Assembly: GCA_026418275.1 (NCBI GenBank)
Contig: JAOABQ010000072.1
Span: 1-64,000 of the forward strand
Length of the DNA: 64,000 nucleotides
Origin: Clostridia bacterium
GTDB lineage: Bacteria; Bacillota; Clostridia; Acetivibrionales; DSM-2933
Direction: 5' to 3'
The translations under genes were made by a program, and so were the position numbers. How positions within the stretch are numbered: position 1 is the first letter of the stretch; every line of letters starts with the position of its first letter. The notes beneath the pieces were generated by a model. It did not search any database. It was not told the DNA's origin and worked only from the letters and a program-made list of their open reading frames with translations. This document shows positions 61,901-64,000 of this stretch, one piece after another.

Positions 61901-64000
61901 CGATGCATTAGGAAATATTACTGCGTTTACGTATGATGAAGCTGGCAACCGGACTTCCCAAAAGGATGCTAATAACCAAGTTGTGAAGTTTGAATATGAC
62001 AAACTCGGGCAGATGATTAAACGAACATTGCATTTGGGAGAAACAGAGTATAAAACGTATAATAGTTTGGGTCAGGTAGATTCAATTACCGATTTTAATA
62101 ATGATAGAATTCAGTTCGAATATAATTCTGACGGAAAATTGAGTAAGAAATTATATCCTGACGGAAGTATCGAAGTATATAAGTATACACCAACAGGACA
62201 AAGAGAAAATGTAACTGATGCTAGGGGAACAACTTCCTATACCTATGATTTGAGGGATAGGCTTATAAAACAGTCAAATCCTGACGGAAGCACCATTTCT
62301 TACACCTATGATGCTGCAGGAAATAAAACAAGTGTAACGGTTCCTTCGGGTACTACAACTTATTCTTACGATAGGCTCAACAGGTTATTAGAGGTAAGGG
62401 ATTCCTTTGGGAGAGTAACCGAGTATACATATGATGCTGTGGGTAACATTTCTAATATAGTTTACCCAAACAATACAATTACAGAGTACCAGTATGATGC
62501 TTTAAATCGTTTAAAAGGAATTACCAGTAAAAAAACATCTGGAGATATTCTGCGTTCATATACTTATACCCTTGGGCTTGCAGGAAACAGAGTAGGAGTC
62601 CAAGAAAATTCAGGAAGGGTAATTCAATATACCTATGATGATACCTATAAATTAATTACAGAAGATATTGTTGATCCTTTGTTAGGTAATACCACAGTAA
62701 GTTATTCGTATGATAATGTGGGGAACAGGCTAACAAAGAATGTAAACGGTAAAATTACCAATTATGTGTATGATGCAAATAACCGGCTTCTTTCAGAAGG
62801 AGAAAATACATACACTTATGATCATAACGGAAATACCCTTCATAAGACAGGACTATCGGAAAATATAACATACAGCTACGATTATAATAATAGACTTGTA
62901 AAGGCAGTCAGTGCAAATTCCCAAGGTAATTCGGTTGTAGAATTCGGCTATGATGTGGATGGGAATAGAGTGCAAAAAATTGTTGACAGCAAGCAGATTA
63001 CAAATTATTTGGTAGATTTCAACTCTGAATTTGCGCAGGTACTGGAGGAAAAAGACGAAGCAGGAAGGCTGATTGTAAGCTACACATACGGCAATGATTT
63101 AATTAGCCAGATACGAGGCTTAAATACATACTATTATCACTATGATGGATTAGGCAGTACCAGGGCTTTATCGGACTTAGACGGAAATATAACCGATACC
63201 TATGTTTATGATGCTTTTGGTTTGTTGGTGTCAAAAACCGGTATTACTGTAAATGATTACTTGTTTACAGGTGAGCAGTACGATCCCAATCTGGCATTCT
63301 ATTACCTCAGAGCAAGGTATATGGATCCGTCCATAGGCAGATTCGTCACTATGGATTCTTGGGGAGGCATACTCACAGACCCCATTAGTTTACACAAGTA
63401 TTTATATGCAAACTGTGACCCTATTAACCGGATCGACCCTTCCGGAAAATTTTCTTTTTGTGAGGCGTTGGTTTGTATATCCATTATCTCAACAATTGCT
63501 TCTATTGTAATACCTGTTATGACAGGTATCTATATGTCTGCAGTGAAAAAATTGTCTGTATGGGAGTACTTGTCTGCATTATGCACGGAAAGTGTGTGGA
63601 TTGAAGCGGCAGTGGGTTTGGGATTCGGAGCGGCTGCAGGAATGGTCTTAAAGATCGTGGCAAAGCGGTTGGCCTGTAATGTGGTCATTTTTATGGGCAC
63701 GATTATGTCCTTATGGGGACTTTATGAATCAATCCAATTATCGGCCAGTATGATTGACGGCGGTATACCTCATGAACAGGCAGCAAGATGCCTTGCGGTG
63801 ATAACTGCCTCAGCAATCCTATCAACCATTTTGAACAATGTATGTTTTACCGGAGATACCTTAATTAAGACAAAAGACGGATTAAAACCCATCAAGGATA
63901 TCCGGGTTGGAGATGAAGTATACTCTGAAGACCCTATAACAGGAGCAAGAGGCCTTAAAAAAGTTGTTGAAGTATATGAAAATGAAACCAGTGTAATTGC
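55914..64000 (+). CDS. SLH-anchored RHS/YD-repeat polymorphic toxin-type protein with Hint domain, 3'-partial
   Basis: The open frame of about 2695 codons runs off the window. Residues 1-27 are a signal peptide. Three SLH repeats (about 42-215) would bind it to the cell-wall polymer. A Thr-Pro linker (235-272), a PKD-like domain (277-366), an NHL/SMP-30-like beta-propeller with repeated NxVWV strands (about 406-733), a second PKD-like domain (868-959), a long Thr-Pro-Thr-Ala repeat (960-1082) and two Ig-like domains (about 1100-1285) follow. Tens of YD repeats (about 1470-2400) lead to an RHS core ([37 protein letters not shown]). Hydrophobic segments (about 2515-2640) come next. At Cys2644 a Hint fold starts ([23 protein letters not shown]), as in pretoxin-Hint domains that cut themselves to free a C-terminal toxin. 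The toxin tip and any immunity gene are past the window end. A secreted effector or contact-dependent toxin is inferred; adhesion is the alternative. Confidence 0.93.
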   Translation, partial: MKWSFRFKLISFVLIVCMLCECTGFAAVSLNGSGTQNKSASFIDIEGHWAQGVIEKFTGKDWVKGYDDGFFRPDKLISRAEFTAMVVRILNKLNPAAECNFSDVKPKDWFYREVASANFENYIIGYPDGTFKPRAEMSRQDVAVLVCRLLKVESFTKDFVTNFKDEGSFPEWSAGSIRALASHEIIKGYPDNTFKPERLITRAEAVKMLDVTLKHIEIEEPQNTPIPGAFPTDDGYTPTPTSTQIPITVSTPKPTATPMPTPTPTSVYIPPVDNNKPPVVDAGEDLHVELPNTIELKGTAADDGLPSGRLVVNWEKVSGPGAVDFKDKSKLTTTAAFSNSGTYVLRLTASDSVKSASDEITVIVDAIHKTYTTDEDFNLGTKINLTNPDQAERLDRLQLDETTQAFNFIWIAVSTKGTVVKIDTDTGKVLGEYRTAPEGQPLNPSRTTVDHNGNVWVANRDGNSVVRVGLMENGQWVDKNGNGKCDTSIGLGDVKPWKNTNNADTNGGVSTAEDECIITYTRVSASGTRHVSVDKNNDVWVSGTGNGSGIFDLIDGVTGRIKRSEGPVGYGGYGGLIDKNGVIWSSLYPSRLLRWDTTKSLTGANGVNWKGYDLACYGLGIDSKENVWVTTFDQNRIRKFAPDGTILGEYTHGGASAQGCVVDHNDDVWIAHSKISGNNTVGHIKNDGTFVGNVTVGNGPTGVAVDPKGKVWVTNMYDGTVMRIDPNAGSIGSDNKTPVGAVDFTSGNLGGELYNYSDMTGSTLTGAPEFGTWTAVFDSEKAGLEWGKICWNGTLYNDGAIIVSVSSSEDGKSFSQLQKVTNRGLLNVPNGRYLKINVSFKRSSDGKSPILTDLTVGQNGYTLPEQVNKKPLVNAGTDKNMIFNEGLVMSATVGDDCLPAGEPASMAWSKVSGPGEVVFSPSNLAAAKVTFSQPGVYVLQLSASDSEFSDSDSMVVTVNAPTATPTATPTATPTATATPTATPTATPTATPTATPTATPTATPTVTPTVTPTATPTVTTTVTPTAAPTATPTNTPTATPTVTPTVTPTATPTATPTATPTTTPTATPTDTPTATPTATPIPTETPSPSDIPTQPPGLDLIRPEVELTVNKEKANINEPVSITVNATDNTGVASKILSINGARVELDHSGQYKFTSSTAGIFKVEASAQDKTGNEGYASKEFSIIIVGDTIKPNVEISSPADFAKVSVPTDIIGTVNDMNLARYKLEYSMKDTNKYIEFASGKMPVTKGVLGRLDPTVLRNGLYDIRLTAVDTSGNINSTTVTYQMDGEVKVGNFSISFDDITVPVAGMPITVTRTYDSRNKSKGDFGIGWSMDIHDIKLSESCIPGEYWIQEVTNPGMFQKHVMREKKPHTVTVDYPDGRTDEFQMVLSPDSNVIIPLQQTTVSFRPKQGTFSKLEALADNLCWIEYGNTGDELEDNEFELYNPDRYKLTTMDGTVYIINQETGVESITDNNGNSITFEWDGIIHSAGQSVKFIRDSEGRIKEITDPTGKTIKYEYDYYGDLVAVTDQGGNTTRFTYNSIHGLVDIIDPRGVRPVRNEYDNEGRLVAHIDANGNRIEYTHNLDGKQEIIKDRSGNLTLFTYDERGNILSNTDGMGKIITYTYDESNNKLSETDALGNTTLYAYDSRNKMTSKIDPMGNKTEFTYDSTGKILTTKDPMGHITTNAYDAKGNIASTVYPDGTKTTYTYDQRGNLTSVTDPLGSISKYTYNSRGNKISETDGIGNTTTFEYNINGCLTKKVQIRSTTSGVETISTQYIYDSLNHITETIDPYGNKTKVEYNSIGKQSSFTDSSGNRREYKYDIFGNQNLKMYSDGTTEESTYDIEGRLITSKDRLGRATQYEYDKLGRVVKTIYPDGAATKNEYNANGDIVKTIDELGNITQYTYDAAGNNTEVVDALGNKTTYQYDKNGNKVKMTDANGNCVQYVYDVNNRLIKTIFPDGTSTSQNYDSSGRKISETDQAGKVTKYSYDSDGRVLNVTDALGNITAFTYDEAGNRTSQKDANNQVVKFEYDKLGQMIKRTLHLGETEYKTYNSLGQVDSITDFNNDRIQFEYNSDGKLSKKLYPDGSIEVYKYTPTGQRENVTDARGTTSYTYDLRDRLIKQSNPDGSTISYTYDAAGNKTSVTVPSGTTTYSYDRLNRLLEVRDSFGRVTEYTYDAVGNISNIVYPNNTITEYQYDALNRLKGITSKKTSGDILRSYTYTLGLAGNRVGVQENSGRVIQYTYDDTYKLITEDIVDPLLGNTTVSYSYDNVGNRLTKNVNGKITNYVYDANNRLLSEGENTYTYDHNGNTLHKTGLSENITYSYDYNNRLVKAVSANSQGNSVVEFGYDVDGNRVQKIVDSKQITNYLVDFNSEFAQVLEEKDEAGRLIVSYTYGNDLISQIRGLNTYYYHYDGLGSTRALSDLDGNITDTYVYDAFGLLVSKTGITVNDYLFTGEQYDPNLAFYYLRARYMDPSIGRFVTMDSWGGILTDPISLHKYLYANCDPINRIDPSGKFSFCEALVCISIISTIASIVIPVMTGIYMSAVKKLSVWEYLSALCTESVWIEAAVGLGFGAAAGMVLKIVAKRLACNVVIFMGTIMSLWGLYESIQLSASMIDGGIPHEQAARCLAVITASAILSTILNNVCFTGDTLIKTKDGLKPIKDIRVGDEVYSEDPITGARGLKKVVEVYENETSVI
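58792..59160 (+). repeat. Thr-Pro-Thr-Ala-coding low-complexity repeat
   Basis: About 370 bp is built from 12- and 18-base variants of ACACCAACAGC(G/C)AC, coding for [15 protein letters not shown] sequence in the SLH/RHS gene. It is a flexible, probably glycosylated spacer between the wall-proximal and RHS parts. Codons vary between GCG, GCC, GCA and GTG within a constant frame, so it is under protein-level selection. Its length is likely to vary between strains and in short-read assemblies. Confidence 0.92.
60320..63110 (+). repeat. RHS/YD peptide-repeat block
   Basis: Protein-level repeats of about 20-21 residues with the pattern YDxxGNxxxxTDxxGNxTxYxY recur tens of times without strong nucleotide identity. 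Known RHS repeats form a hollow beta-cocoon that encloses the C-terminal toxin. The block ends in the RHS core at about 63120-63450. Confidence 0.9.

Overview
The window is low-to-medium G+C DNA from an anaerobic Firmicute, most likely a clostridium of the Acetivibrio/Ruminiclostridium type. This is inferred from AGGAGG-type ribosome sites, S-layer-homology (SLH) surface proteins with Thr-Pro-rich linkers, and Bacillus/Clostridium-style PKS architecture. All genes are on the + strand. Bases 1-19 are not genomic: they equal the Tn5/Nextera mosaic end, so the contig starts inside a library adapter and the first gene lacks its 5' end.

Bases 20-52965 hold the 3' part of a trans-AT polyketide synthase / NRPS cluster. 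Four giant synthases carry the following modules ('*' = a catalytic residue is missing). Synthase 1: (KS)-AT*-DH*-KR-ACP-KS. Synthase 2: DH-ACP-KR-KS-[ACP*]-KR-ACP-KS-DH-KR-ACP-KS-ACP-ACP. Synthase 3: KS-DH-ACP-KS-DH-KR-ACP*-ACP-KS0-ACP. Synthase 4: C-A(Gly)-PCP-KS-DH*-KR-ACP-ACP-KS0-ACP-crotonase. No module has a working acyltransferase; loading would come from the free AT-ER protein at 50581-52965, with a second AT-like protein at 49595-50557 as probable acyl hydrolase. Between synthases 2 and 3 lies a complete HMG-CoA-synthase beta-branching cassette (ACP, decarboxylating KS, HCS, ECH1, ECH2). The tandem ACPs at the end of synthase 2 carry the tryptophan flag of beta-branching ACPs, so the branch is probably installed there.

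The most unusual element is the C-terminus of synthase 4. Instead of a thioesterase it has a crotonase-fold domain resembling RpfF, the DSF synthase, with both RpfF catalytic glutamates at the same 20-residue spacing. It follows a glycine-loading NRPS module, a single elongation with a B-type KR but a dead DH, and a non-elongating KS. A testable model is Z-selective dehydration, with or without release, of a 4-(acylamino)-3-hydroxybutyryl-ACP. Two sulfur-type genes follow: a PP-loop ATPase with two CxxC pairs and an O-acetylhomoserine sulfhydrylase homologue. An intrinsic terminator comes next, and then the two AT genes.

After 52965 the content changes to cell-surface proteins. A CARDB/FG-GAP/rhodanese gene at 52981-55541 has no signal peptide and is split by a frameshift, so it looks like a decayed gene abutting the cluster edge. 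After a terminator and a sigma-A-type promoter, a very large open frame (55914 to the window end) encodes a secreted SLH protein with a beta-propeller, a long Thr-Pro linker, tens of RHS/YD repeats, an RHS core, hydrophobic segments and the start of a pretoxin-type Hint domain. It is an S-layer-anchored polymorphic-toxin architecture whose toxin tip lies beyond the window.
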